The notes under the pieces were generated by a model, which made no database searches, was not told the DNA's origin, and saw nothing but the letters and a program-made list of their open reading frames with translations. A stretch of 64,000 nucleotides of DNA from Ichthyophis bannanicus (Eukaryota; Chordata; Amphibia; Gymnophiona; Ichthyophiidae): NCBI GenBank assembly GCA_033557465.1, contig CM066033.1, positions 593,184,438 to 593,248,437 of the forward strand. Direction: 5' to 3'. This document shows positions 33,774-45,130 of the stretch, in pieces. Made by a program: the position numbers and the translations under genes. Each line of letters starts with the position of its first letter. Within the stretch, counting starts at the first letter, position 1.

Positions 33774-35669
33774 TTAAGTGCCGTCGAGTCGGAGTCGACT
33801 CATGGCGACCCTCTGGATAGCTATCCTAAATTGTGTTCGGTCTTCAGTCAGGCGGCTCATTGACGACAGACTGGTACTCGTAGCTGCTGTTATTGTAGCG
33901 ATCCATCTCATTGCTGGCCTTCCTCTTTTGCGTTGACCTTCTATCTTGCCAAGCATGATGTCTTTCTCTAATGATCTCTCTCTTCGCATGATGTGTCCGA
34001 AGTATGAAAGTCGAAGTCTTGTCATCTGAGCTTCTAAAGAAAGCTTAGGTTTGATCTCCTCTAGTACCGACTTGTTTGTTCTTCGGGCAGTCCATGGTAT
34101 ACACAGTATTCGCCGCCAGCACCATAATTCAAAGGCATCAATTTTCTTCCTGTCTGTCTTTTTCACTGTCCAGCTTTCACATCCATATGATGTTATTGAA
34201 AATACCATGGCTTGAACAAGTCGAATCTTTGTATGGAGAGACACATCTCTGCTCTTGAGAATCTTATCTAGGTCTTTCATAGCCATTCTGCCAAGAGCAA
34301 TGCGTCGTCTGATTTCTTGACTGCTTGTTGCTTCTTTATTGATAGTTGATCCAAGTAGGTTAAAGTTGTTCACAATTTCAATTTCTTCTCCTTCAACGAT
34401 GAACCTGTTGATTATACCAGTTGTCATGATCTTTGTCTTCTTTACATTAAGGTGCAGGCCCATTTTGAGACTATGTTCTTTGATTGTGAGAAGCAAATGT
34501 TTCAGATCATCTTCGCTTTCAGCCAGTAATGTGGTATCATCAGCATAGCGAAGGTTGTTGATGAGTCTTCCACCAATCTTCACACCTCTGTTGTCTTCAT
34601 ACAGTCCTGCTTCTCTGATGATTTGTTCTGCATATAAATTAAACAGGTAGGGGGAAAGTATGCAGCCTTGTCTTACACCTTTGCTTATTTTAAACCATTC
34701 TGTTTCTCCTTGTTCCGTTCAAACTGTTGCTTCTTGATCAATGTACAGATTACGCAAGAGAACGATCAGGTGTTCTGGTATACCCATGCTTCTTAATGTG
34801 GCCCAGAGTTTCTCATGGTTTACACAGTCAAAAGCCTTGCTATAGTCGATAAAGCACAAATAGATATCGTTTTGGTATTCTTTAGTCTTTTCAAGGATCC
34901 ATCTCACATCCGCAATGATGTCTCTCGTTCCTCGCCCTTTCCTGAACCCTGCTTGCACTTCAGGTAGTTCTTGTTCTAGGTATGGCTGTAGTCTCTTTTG
35001 AATAATCTTCAGTAGAATCTTGCTGGCATGTGGGATCAGAGCGATTGTGCGATAATTTCCACAGTCAGTTGGATCACCTTTCTTTAGTATTGGTATAAAC
35101 ACAGATCTTTTCCAGTCAGTTGGCCATGATGTTGTCTTCCATATTTCTTGGCAGAGCCTTGTAAGTACGGTAACAGCTGCATCAGATTGCTGCAATACTT
35201 CTATGGGAATGCTATCAATGCCTGGTGCTTTGTTCTTTGATAAGGCTTTCAATGCTGCTTCAACTTCTTCTTTCATCACCAATGGTTCCTGATCATAAGG
35301 TATAGGTTGAAACGGCTGTTGGTCCACTTGATCTTTATCATATAAAAACTCTGTATATTCCTTCCACCTTTTCTTGATCTTCTCAGCATCATTCAACATA
35401 GAACCTTGAGCATCTTGTAACATTCCAATTCGAGGCTGGAACTTTTTCTTTAACTCTCGCAGCTTTAGGAAAGCCGATCTTGTTCTTCCTCTAATAGTTT
35501 CTGCTTCTATTTCCTTGCAAGTGTCATTGTAGTACTTTTCCTTGTCCTGTCTTGCTGCACGTTGGAAATCTCTGTTGAGTTCTGCGATTGTCTTTCTTTC
35601 TCCTTTGGCTTTAGCTTCTCTGCGTTTCTGGGCAATTTTCAGAGTTTCTTTCTTTCTTCCGTCATCCAT
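33774..35669 (-). pseudogene. RTE/BovB-like reverse transcriptase
   Basis: RT palm motifs: NKAPGIDSIPIEVLQ, NYRTIALIPHASKILLKII, FRKGRGTRDIIADVRWIL, CFIDYSKAFDCVNHEKLW, SKGVRQGCILSPYLF (in the segment between the two open frames) and NNLRYADDTTLLAES with an intact YADD. The C-terminal part has SWTVKKTDRKKIDAFELWCWRR and GHIMRR, typical of RTE. The two open frames (33774-34583 and 34719-35669) are in register. They are separated by a TGA at 34719-34721, which is consistent with CGA-to-TGA decay. Otherwise well kept. Confidence 0.85.
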
Positions 35670-36258
35670 TTTGGCCGTTTTTGCTTTTTCACCTTTTGTA
35701 GAGACTTCTCGCTTTCTTCCAGCACAACCTTCTTGATGTCATTCCATAACTCTTCCGAAGCTCTGTCATTTGTATCTAAAGCAGCAAATCGATTTTGCAG
35801 GCAGTCTTTAAATTCCAGTGGTATATTCTCAAGGTCATATTTTGGTGCATTCATGAGTGGTTTGCTCTTTTTCAACTTTAGCTTGAGTTTGCATACTAGT
35901 AGTTGATGATCTGTACCACAGTCAGCTCCAGGTTTTGTCTTTGTTGATGTTACAGAGCTTTTCCATCGTTGACTTCCACAGATGTAGTCAATTGATTTTT
36001 ATACAATCCATTGGGTGAAGTCCATGTGTACAGTCGTCGCTTGTGTTGCTGGAAGAAGGTGTTTGAGATGAATAGATCATTGGTCTTGCAGAATTCTATC
36101 AATCTTTCTCCAGCTTCATTTCTGTTGCCAAGTCCATATTTTCCAACTACTTTGCCTTCTTCTTTGTTGCCAACTTTTGCGTTCCAGTCACCCATGACTA
36201 TCAGGATATCCTGTTTGCATGTTCTGTCAATTTCAGCTTGTACTTGTTCATAGAACAT
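35639..36258 (-). pseudogene. RTE/BovB-like endonuclease, C-terminal part
   Basis: The frame 35950-36258 has DILIVMGDWNAKVGNKEEG (GDWN catalytic motif), GLGNRNEAGERLIEFC and FFQQHKRRLYTWTSPNG. The SDH region should follow near 35880-35950 but the frame is broken there. The frame 35639-35875 continues the linker to RT, and a further frameshift separates it from the RT frame. Confidence 0.8.
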
Positions 36259-36262
36259 AGGC

Positions 36263-37655
36263 CTCTATATGGAAGTCTGCAATGAAGCAGACAGAGATAT
36301 GCCTAAAAAAAGGTATTCACATAGGAAAATGTGGAGAGGAAAGATTCATCTAATAACAAGAAGGTGGAAGCTACTTGAGAAGATATATAGAGAATCAATT
36401 CCCACTGGTTATGGCTACAGGGATGCTAGGTAGTAGAATAACCAGGATGGTTACGTGAAAAGCAGAGGATGATATCAGTCTGCAGCCAGCAAGTCCCGAG
36501 TATTCTAGAACTCTAGCATGGTAAGTGAACAGAAGACGCATAGGAATGAGATACCATGCTGACCTGCTTAAGGGCAAAAAGGTATCATGCGTTCTTACCA
36601 TGAGGACGAGCTGGAAGGAGAAAACATATTCCCTATTGGAAATACTATGGACCAAAGCAGGGAATTAGCAACTCCTTAAGCTTTCACGTAAGAGGAGGCC
36701 TATGTCCTTTATATTAAAAAGGAGAACTTTTCTAGTCATGGGAGACATGACTGAAAAAGCCTTTTTCAACCATCTAGTATAGCTGTTGGAGAAAAAGCCC
36801 CCCATGCTCTTTAGCAAGGGCCCATAGTGGAGAGCTTCTCTGTAGAATTGCAGAGAGCATGATGCAGGAGAATGAGGAGATAGGTACTGGCTCTCCTGCA
36901 GCCAGTTCTATGTCAACTATGCTACCAAACCCAGGGGAATGGAGATGGCAGAAAGAGAAGACAATCCAACAAGCTTGTAGTGAAAAAAATTTCCAAGACA
37001 GATGACAGCACTGACTTGGAGCCACTACTAAAACCAGATAGAATGTTAGTGGAGGACAAATCTGGTTGCTGGTGGACAAGAACCAGTGGTCCAAACATTA
37101 AGGTTCCTGCATTGGCAGCTGCTTGCCAGATAGCAGAAGAATGGTACTGTTTAAAAACATAAGAACAGACAAAACAAGAGTAGAAAACTCTGGACATGTC
37201 TGATGAACTGCTTCAAAGCAAGATTGAAAAAGAGGAGTTAACTCAGAGAAGAGAACTCCGCACTGGAAAAGTAAGAAAACTAGAGAGGCTGAAGATAAAG
37301 CCCTCCAGTGAAGCAATACGAGCGGTATTACAGAGGAAAAACCTGGTAAGAGGGTAAAGAGAATGGAGCTGAAGAAAACTTACAAAGTAGTAAGTTTATA
37401 GAAAGGAAAAAAAAGACATGCTGGCACAGGAAACTATCGTTTGATAGTGGATAGATCTCTTTCCCTAGCAGGAAAAAGAGGAGAACCTTGTGACCTAGAA
37501 GCATGAACATCCTGACAGCTCATAGAAGATAGAAAGAATGGATGTCTTTCGGGAAGAGATCCATGTTTAGGATTTAGAATGACAGCAGTGGATTGCCTCT
37601 ATTGAGAAGAAGCAACTGCAGATTCTAATCCCAAGAGTCACAAGCATCTGATGGA
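36263..37655. other. Non-coding interior of DIRS-A3, right part
   Basis: Collinear with 20040-21690 of A2, and lacks the CR1 fragment inserted there. Contains the same relic TAGCAAGGGCCCATAGTGG (36812) of the former RNase H region. No coding frame. Confidence 0.6.
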
Positions 37656-39599
37656 TTGATCAGAAACCCTGTGGTTGCTGGGTTTGCTGAAACTGGTGAG
37701 AGGTTGAACTCTGCAGACCAGGACGATGCTTCCCCTGTTTGGGAACATCTGTATGATGGGCAGATGATGCATAAAACCTTCTCCTATGGGAAGAAAGTTT
37801 GGCAGGACATTTCCTACCTACTGGGACAGAAGAAGGTGCAGAACAGCCCCTAGGAACAGGTAAGTCAGTGGAGAACTGAGTAACCTGACGTAAAGACTCC
37901 TTGTTGAAAAGATTGTCTCCAGTGCAAGGAGTATGTCCCAGTCTGTGCTGTGCCCATTTGTCCAAGTCTGAAGCTTGGAGCCAGGCTCTACGTCGTGTCC
38001 CTATAGTTATAGCAGAAGTCCTGCTAACAGACTCAAAAGAGTCTAGGGAAGCACGAGTAAGAAACCAAGAGATATTCTGGAGATGCTTGAGCAGTGAAGA
38101 ATAGTCTGCACTCTTGGACTCTGGAAGGGAAGGAGTCAAAAGATGTAATTGCTTTGTGACATCCTCAAGAGATAGACTCATATAGAAAATATATGAGAGA
38201 ATTCTTGCAGAAAGCATAGGTGTCTGGAAGGTTTGACGTCCAAAGGCATCAAGTGTCTTAGACTCACGACCTGGCGGATAAGAAGAGTGCTTTTTCTTGC
38301 TCTTTACCCGCCTCATTGCTGATTCCACAACTATGGAATGATGACGAAGTTGAGTCTTTTGAAACCCTGGAGAGGGTGGCACCTGATATAAGAGATCAGT
38401 TGCTCTGGAAGGTGGGGGTACCCTTAAAGGTGTTTCCCACATTCCTAGAAGGAGATCCTGCAAGGAATGATGCAAAGGAAGCATTATGTTCTCCTTTGCT
38501 TTGGTAGAAAGAGAGCCCTGTGCGGGATCATGTCCTGGGATAGGAATGGCAAGAGATCGTGCTATATCCAGGAGGAAACTCTGAAAAGAGGGTTCCCCAA
38601 CAGGAATTTCCCTTGGACAGGTTAGATCTGAAGAACTAGCCTGAGCACCGACAGAGCTATCCAGATATATAGGAATAGAAGATCCTGCACAGTGCAGTGT
38701 GGAATGCTTAAAGGATGGTCGACGGTACTGGCTGTCAGGAGCAGCGACCGTCATTACCACATTGTCCATGCCAGGTATCGACTCCAAGCTTGGCATAGAA
38801 GGGAGCGATCCTGTTGAAAAAAGCATGGTAGGAGTTGGCCACGATGCTACTGTAGATACCGGTACCGATGCCAATATCGGTACCGATGTCGGAGTCGAGC
38901 CCGACAAAGACATCGGAGCAGTCATCGGTGACAATTCAATCGGTACCGAGGTAACCGAAAACCTCCGGGTGCTATCCTCGGTACCGAGCCACCGGTATCG
39001 ATCGGTGTCGGTACCAAAGTGTATTGGTACCGAGTCTTCCAGACTAGAGAGCGATTCTAAACTCGGCATCGATAAGCGAAGCATGGAAGGCACCGACCGT
39101 AAGGATAATGAGGACATCGGTACCGACTTCGGTACCATGTCTGATACCGGTGAATGAAGGTCAGCTAGTGGCAACTCAATCGGCCTCAGGGGAACCGAGA
39201 GTTGCGGATCCGAATCATCGGAACCGAGCATTCGGTACCACCGAGAGCCGGTACCAAGGCGAGTCGGTACCCAGTCCTCCAGACTGGAGATCGATTCCAG
39301 ACTCGGCTTCGAAGGAAGCGAGGCTATCGATGCATGTCTGGAGGGTACCGACGTCTGTGGTAGTATCGGTGCTGGTACTGATAACGAACGGTCAGTCTGG
39401 AGTGTATCCACCGGTCCCGAAGGCACCGAGGACGCCAGATGACCATCCCTGGTGAGGAGTGTTTCATCCACTTGAAGGACTGGAAAGGGGGGCTGTTACT
39501 TCTGGAGAGAAATCTGAAATTGTGAGTATATACTTCTGGGAATTTTTCTGAAAGGAATTTTTTTTCTTTTAAAGCTAATTAATCTGTGAACCCACTATT

Positions 39600-39900
39600 T
39601 TTTTTGTTAAATCAGTCAGGGCCTAGTAGCAACAGTTTAAGATTCAATTTAAAAACACAGAAGAGAACTTTCTGGTTACCTTTCATACCCAGTAGACAGC
39701 TGTAGTTTAAATTTCATAGTCACTCAGGGCCTAGCATCAGCAAAGTACTTTTAGTTTCAAATTAAAACACAGAAGAGAGCTTTCTGGTTAAATTTAGAAT
39801 CCAGCAGAGAGCTTGTAGTTTAAATTTCATAATAGGTTAGAGCCTAGTAGCAGCAAAGAGCTATAATTTAAATCAAATCAGAATATAGTTTTCCTCAGCA
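39600..39900 (+). repeat. CR1 5'-UTR degenerate tandem repeat (~110 bp)
   Basis: The phrase AGGGCCTAG(T/C)A recurs at about 39619, 39727 and 39840, each followed by a CACAGAAGAGA(A/G)CTTTCTGGTTA block in the first two. Three diverged units of 108-113 bp upstream of ORF1, possibly promoter repeats. Confidence 0.7.
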
Positions 39901-40199
39901 GCACAGGACAAGGTACTGTGTAGCAGCCCTTTTTTAATAAGTGTTATATCCCTCCCTCCCTCCCCACACCCACCCTCCCCTGGGAAAATCACAGCTTTAT
40001 AGGTACTTGCACAACTTAAAAGACAGGAGGTGCTCTCAGGTGAAGCTCATTACCCAAATCAGTCATACACCAAGGACCTGAAATTAATTAAGCTTCAGGT
40101 GAACAAGGTATATTAGGTACAGTTTTAGTGGTATAAATATCCATTGCACCCTTTAGTACATATAGAACTTAAAGATCTAAACACAAACTTAAAACTAAG

Positions 40200-41291
40200 A
40201 TGCAGACAGCAGTCCAGCAGCGGGATGTGGGCTTTCCAGTCTTTTGCATTGAGTGTCACATGTATGATTTTCTCCCAGCTGGTGAGAGGTCTTACGTGTG
40301 CACTATGTGCAAGGAGCTCTCTGCTCTCAGGGAACGAGTCCGTTCTCTAGAGGCTAGAGTAGCAGACTTGGAAAACATAAGACAGACAGAGAGGTACATA
40401 GACGAGACCTACAGGGATATAGTCCTGAAGTCCCACCTCCAGTCTGGCAGCATCCCTGTTGCCATGGAGGAGAGAGGTCACGTGACAGGAGAGCATCACC
40501 CTGGTGTGGCAGGAAGTGATCCTGTAACTAGGACCTGTCCTCCAGGTGATGTAAACCCCTCTCGCACCGAGGAGGTTTCTCCAGGGCCAAGTGCCCATGC
40601 GGGAAGGGTTAGGACAGCAGTTATAGTTGGTGATTCGATCATTAGGCATGTAGATAGCTGGGTGGCTGGTGGACGTGAGGATCGCCTGGTAACATGCCTG
40701 CCTGGTGCGAAGGTAGCGGACCTCACACGCCACCTAGATAAGGTCTTAGATAGTGCTGGGGAGGAGTCTGCTGTCTTGGTACATGTTGGTACCAATGACA
40801 TAGGAAAATGTGGTAGGGAGGTTCTGGAAGCTAAATTTAGGCTTTTAGGTAGGAAGTTGAAATCCAGAACTTCCAGGGTAGCGTTCTCCGAAATGCTTCC
40901 CGTTCCACGCGCAGGACCCAATAGGCAGGCAGAGCTCCGGAGTCTCAATGCGTGGATGAGACAATGGTGCAGAGATGAGGGGTTCGGATTTGTTAGGAAC
41001 TGGGGAACATTCTGGGGAAAGGAGGGGCTCTTCCGAAGGGATGGGCTTCACCTTAACCGGGATGGAACCAGGCTGCTGGCATTAACCTTTAAAAAGGAGA
41101 TAGAGCAGCTTTTAAAACTAGATAATAGGGGAAAGCCGACAGTCGCCCAAGAGCGCATGGTTCGGAAGAATGTATCCTTGAAGGATACTACAAAAAGCAG
41201 AGAGGTTCCAAAAAAGAGTAAAGTAGCCCAAATGCCCTCGAGTATGGAGCAGACAGAACAAAGATCCCAAATTACCCATGTCTACCAATAG
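40200..41291 (+). CDS. CR1 ORF1 protein with SGNH/GDSL esterase domain
   Basis: A 363-residue protein. Residues about 15-42 hold a Cys-rich segment (CIECHMYDF...YVCTMCKELSAL), a likely zinc-binding motif. A short coiled coil with heptads follows (LRERVRSLEARVADLENI). The C-terminal domain, about residues 135-310, is an SGNH-type hydrolase fold: VIVGDSIIRHVD with the nucleophilic Ser, VHVGTNDIGK with Asn, and DGLHLNRDGTRLLA with the Asp/His pair. CR1 ORF1 proteins of vertebrates commonly carry this domain. The start is ATG at 40200. It overlaps ORF2 by 14 bp, so ORF2 is probably reached by reinitiation. Confidence 0.9.
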   Translation: MQTAVQQRDVGFPVFCIECHMYDFLPAGERSYVCTMCKELSALRERVRSLEARVADLENIRQTERYIDETYRDIVLKSHLQSGSIPVAMEERGHVTGEHHPGVAGSDPVTRTCPPGDVNPSRTEEVSPGPSAHAGRVRTAVIVGDSIIRHVDSWVAGGREDRLVTCLPGAKVADLTRHLDKVLDSAGEESAVLVHVGTNDIGKCGREVLEAKFRLLGRKLKSRTSRVAFSEMLPVPRAGPNRQAELRSLNAWMRQWCRDEGFGFVRNWGTFWGKEGLFRRDGLHLNRDGTRLLALTFKKEIEQLLKLDNRGKPTVAQERMVRKNVSLKDTTKSREVPKKSKVAQMPSSMEQTEQRSQITHVYQ

Positions 41292-44117
41292 CCAAATTAA
41301 TATGAATAAAATACAGTCTCTAAAATGCTTGTATGCAAATGCTAGAAGTCTACAAAACAAGATGGGAGAGTTAGAATATATAGCACTAAACGAGAGGTTA
41401 GATATGATTGGAATATCAGAGACATGGTGGAAGGAGGACAACCAGTGGGACACTGTGATACCTGGGTACAAACTATATCGAAATGATAGAGCTGATCAAA
41501 TTGGTGGAGGGGTTGCGCTCTATGTTAGAGAGGGCATTGAGTCAGAAAGGATTAAAGTTTTGCAAGAAACAAAATTTGCTGTAGAATCTCTATGGATTGA
41601 AATTCCATGTAAAAAGGGGAAGGCGATGGCAGTGGGGGTGTACTATCGTCCGCCTGGCCAGAATGAACAAATGGATGATGAAATGCTCAAAGAAATCAAG
41701 GAAGCTAGCAAAAGTTACAGTGCAGTAATAATAATGGGTGATTTCAATTACCCCGGCATCGACTGGGTCAGTGTCACAACAGGACATGCTAGGGAGATAA
41801 AGTTCCTAGATGAAATAAATGACTGCTTCTTGGAGCAGCTGGTTCATGAACCGACCAGAGGGGAAGCAATATTAGACCTAGTCCTTAGTGGAACACCAGA
41901 TGTAGTGCAAGAGATAAGGGTGTTGGGGCCACTTGGCAATAGTGATCATAGCATGATCGCCTTTGATTTAATTAGTGGAGGAGGGATAGTAAGGAAATCC
42001 ACAGTACTACCCTTTAACTTTCGAAAGGGAGACTATGATAGAATGAGGAAAACAGTTAAGAAAAAACTAAAAGGAGCAGTTGCAAAGGTTAAAGACGTAC
42101 ATCAAACTTGGGTGTTGTTGAAAAATACTATCTTGGAAGCCCAGACCAGCTGTATTCCACGCTTTAAGAAAAGTGGAAGGAAGTCCAAAAAATTGCCAGC
42201 ATGGTTTAAAGCTGAGGTCAGAGAGGCTGTTGTTGCCAAAAAAGCATCTTTCAAGAAATGGAAAAAAGAGCCAAATGATGAAACCTGGAAACAGCACAAG
42301 CACTGGCAAGTCAAATGCAAGGCATTGATAAGGCAGGCAAAGAGAGAATTTGAGAAGAAGCTTGCTGCGGAAGCAAAAACGCGAAATAAAGACCTTTTCA
42401 AGTACATTCGTAGCAAAAAACCCGTGAGAGAGTCAGTTGGTCCATTAGATGATAAAGGGGTTAAAGGAGCACTAAGAGGCGACAAGGCGATAGCGGAGAG
42501 ACTGAATGAATTCTTTGCTTCGGTCTTTACTGAGGAAGATGTAGGGATGTTACCCACGACTGAAGTGGTATTTAAAGGTGTGGAAGAATTGAAGGAAATA
42601 TCGATACATCGGGAAGATGTCCTACAACTATTAGATAAACTGAAGAGTAGCAAATCACCTGGGCCGGATGGTATACATCCAAGGGTGTTGAAAGAACTGA
42701 AATTTGAGATTGCAGACCTGCTATCAGTAATCTGTGAACTATCATTAAAATTATCTCTAATACCTGAGGATTGGAGGATCGCCAATGTAACACCAATTTT
42801 TAAAAAGGGTTCGAGGGGTGATCCGGGAAACTACAGACCGGTGAGCCTGACATCAGTACCGGGAAAAATGGTAGAAACCATCATAAAGAATAAAATTACT
42901 CAGCATATAGATAGTCATGACCTAATGGGAGACAGCCAACATGGCTTTAGACAAGGAAGATCTTGTCTTACTAATCTGTTATGTTTTTTGAAGGAGTGAA
43001 TAAACAGGTGGACAAAGGTGAGTCGGTTGATATTGTGTATCTGGACTTTCAGAAAGCCTTTGACAAGGTCCCTCATGAGAGACTTTTGGCAAAACTAAAG
43101 AGTCATGGGATAGGAGGCAGTGTACTACTGTGGATCAGGAACTGGTTAAAAGATAGAAAGCAGAGGGTAGGGCTAAATGGCCAATTTTCCCAATGGAGAA
43201 AGGTGAATAGTGGTGTACCCCAGGGATCTGTGCTGGGTCCGCTGCTTTTTGACATATTCATAAATGACCTGGAAAGTGGAATAACGAGTGAGGTTATCAA
43301 ATTTGCTGATGACACAAAACTATTTAAAGTTGTTAAAACCCAGGAGGATTGTGGAAAATTGCAAGAGGATCTTGATAAATTGGAAGACTGGGCATCAAAA
43401 TGGCAGAAGAAATTTAATGTGGAGAAGTGCAAGGTTATGCACCTAGGGAAGAACAACCCAAACTATGGTTACACGATGCAAGGTTCCACATTAGGAACCA
43501 CCACCCAGGAAAAAGATTTAGGCGTCCTTGTGGATACCATGTTAAAACCCTCGGCCCAGTGTGCAGCGGCGGCCAAGAGAGCAAATAGAATGCTAGGTAT
43601 GATAAGGAAAGGAATGGAAAATAAAACAAAAGATATTATAATGCCTCTATATCGTTCCATGGTGAGACCGCACCTTGAATATTGTGTGCAATTCTGGTCG
43701 CCATATCTTAAAAAGGATATAGCAATTTTAGAAAAGGTTCAGAGAAGAGCCACCAAAATGGTAAAGGGGATGGAAGGCTACTCCTATGAAGAAAGGCTAA
43801 AAAGGTTGGGGCTCTTTAACCTGGAAAAGAGACGGCTGAGGGGAGATATGATAGAAGTCTATAAATTAATGAACAGAGTGGAACGGGTAAACGTAGATCG
43901 ATTGTTTACCTTATCAGAATATAGAAAGACTAGGGGACATGCAATGAAGCTACAGGGTAAACTATTTAAGACTAATAAAAGAAAATATTTTTTCACTCAA
44001 CGTGTAATCAAACTCTGGAATTTGTTACCGGAGGATGTAGTAAAGGCTGTTAGTGTAGCTGGGTTTAAAAAAGGTTTGGACAAGTTCCTGGAGGAAAGGT
44101 CCATAAACCATTATTAA
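41278..44117 (+). pseudogene. CR1 ORF2 endonuclease/reverse transcriptase, one frameshift
   Basis: The endonuclease has YANARSLQNKMGELEYI, MIGISETWW (catalytic Glu), MGDFNYPGIDW and LGNSDHSMIAFD (SDH). The RT has [78 protein letters not shown] and [13 protein letters not shown] (FADD). The C-terminus ends RSINHY. The first frame stops at 42999 and the second opens at 42981. The shift lies in the T-run at about 42981-42990. It may be a real mutation or a homopolymer sequencing error. All catalytic residues are present. Confidence 0.9.
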
Positions 44118-44254
44118 GAAGGGACCCAGGATATCAATGCTTGAACCAATACATGCATTGTGGAACCTGTGTCCCTTGGGGAAACTGCTAGGTACGTATG
44201 ACCTAGATTGGCCACTGTTGGAAACAGAATACTGGGCTTGATGGACCTTGGTCT

Positions 44255-44292
44255 GACCCAGTATGGCATATCTTATGTTCTTATGTTATGTT
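44255..44292 (+). repeat. CR1 3' terminal octamer repeats
   Basis: TCTTATGTTCTTATGTTATG at the end of the CR1 corresponds to the octamer tail required for CR1 reverse transcription. Confidence 0.8.
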
Positions 44293-44959
44293 CCAACACC
44301 AGTGCCAATGTCGGGGTATCGGTACCGCTCGAAGCGGATGCCACCACCAGACACGGCTCAAGTATGTTCTGTGAGGGGTGAACCCCAGAACAACCTGAAA
44401 CCCCTGAAAGGCTTTTGAGACTGAAGACTCCCGCCGGGCTTTTGAAGCCAGTAGGCCCTCGAGGGCAAGGCCGGAGCCGTCTACATGCTGTGCATGAGAC
44501 CTACCACTCGAGGGCTGGCTAGTCTTAACAGACTGTTTGTGGGTTACCTGATCCTGTGTAGAAGAAGAAGGGGATGGTGCCCCGAAGCTGGAGGGAAACC
44601 GTGTATTGAGGGAACCTCGATATTGAAGACCTCTTCTCACCAAACTGTTGTCAGGACCCAAGCAGGTTAGACACCGACTTCGAGGGTCTAAAAATAAAGT
44701 TGTACCGCCACAGTTTGAACATTTCTTGGAGAAAGTTGCTGGCGGTTCCATGAAGGAAAAAGAAGAGGCCTAAAAGGCCTAAGACACCGTGGGACACTAT
44801 GAAGAAAAAATATTCCTTGAAAAAGGAAGATTTTACAAGAAAAGAAAAACAAAACACCGGCGGTACCGGTGGCGTCGGGAAGACAGCCACGACCACAAGA
44901 AAACTAAATAAAACAAGAATTTTCTGCGGTGACAGGAGGACGTCCTTCCGGCTCCGCGG

Positions 44960-45130
44960 AAAAACAAAAACTGAGGAGAGGCAGTTGGGAAAGGCGGGAA
45001 GGCAGCACGCAGGCGTGGTGGGATGCTTCCAAAAGCTCTTTGATTGGACGCTGGGAAGCGTTCCCGCGCAGACTCCGTCGGTACCGACGTACCCATATGT
45101 GAAGACTCATTCCTGCTTGTTCCTGGAGAT
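44960..45130. repeat. DIRS-A3 right inverted terminal repeat
   Basis: Inverted copy of 30854-31050, ending TTCCTGGAGAT. Contains CGTCGGTACCGACG. Confidence 0.85.

Larger units (their letters stand above)
33767..36262 (-). mobile_element. RTE-clade LINE, BovB-like, 5'-truncated
   Basis: A reverse-strand LINE inserted in DIRS-A3. The 3' end is at the left, with a short AAC-type tail (TTGTTGTT at 33768-33775 on the forward strand) and the conserved TGCCGTCGAGTCGGAGTCGA block. It encodes RT and the C-terminal part of the endonuclease. The 5' end is truncated inside the endonuclease. Wording such as GDWNAKVG, QHKRRLYTWTSP and RYADDTTLLAES is characteristic of the BovB branch of RTE. Confidence 0.85.
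39471..44292 (+). mobile_element. Near full-length CR1 LINE
   Basis: A 4.82-kb forward-strand LINE with 5' UTR, ORF1, ORF2 and a 3' UTR ending in TTATGTTC-type octamers. It is inserted in DIRS-A3 gag with a possible 3-bp duplication CCA. ORF1 is intact. ORF2 has a single frameshift. It is the best preserved autonomous element in the window, and the same subfamily occurs at 20983-21240 and 25460-26828. Confidence 0.92.
37660..44751 (-). pseudogene. DIRS-A3 gag-like protein, split by CR1
   Basis: The N-terminal part (44281-44751) starts MEPPATFSKKCSNCGG with the CxxC...CLTCLG motif. The CR1 interrupts after about 150 codons. The remaining 600 codons (37660-39471) are one open frame with repeated SVP/SMPSLESLSSLED units, then SRTSAITIGTRRRAWLQAS and CTGDNLFNKES. 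Around the insertion A2 reads straight through (GTTTCATCCAACACC near 23275), which fixes the break at 39470/44293. A3 gag is open in the place where A2 is frameshifted. Confidence 0.85.

Noticed and set aside
42102..42785. Reverse frame of 227 codons
   Set aside because: Antisense shadow of CR1 ORF2, whose motifs are on the forward strand.
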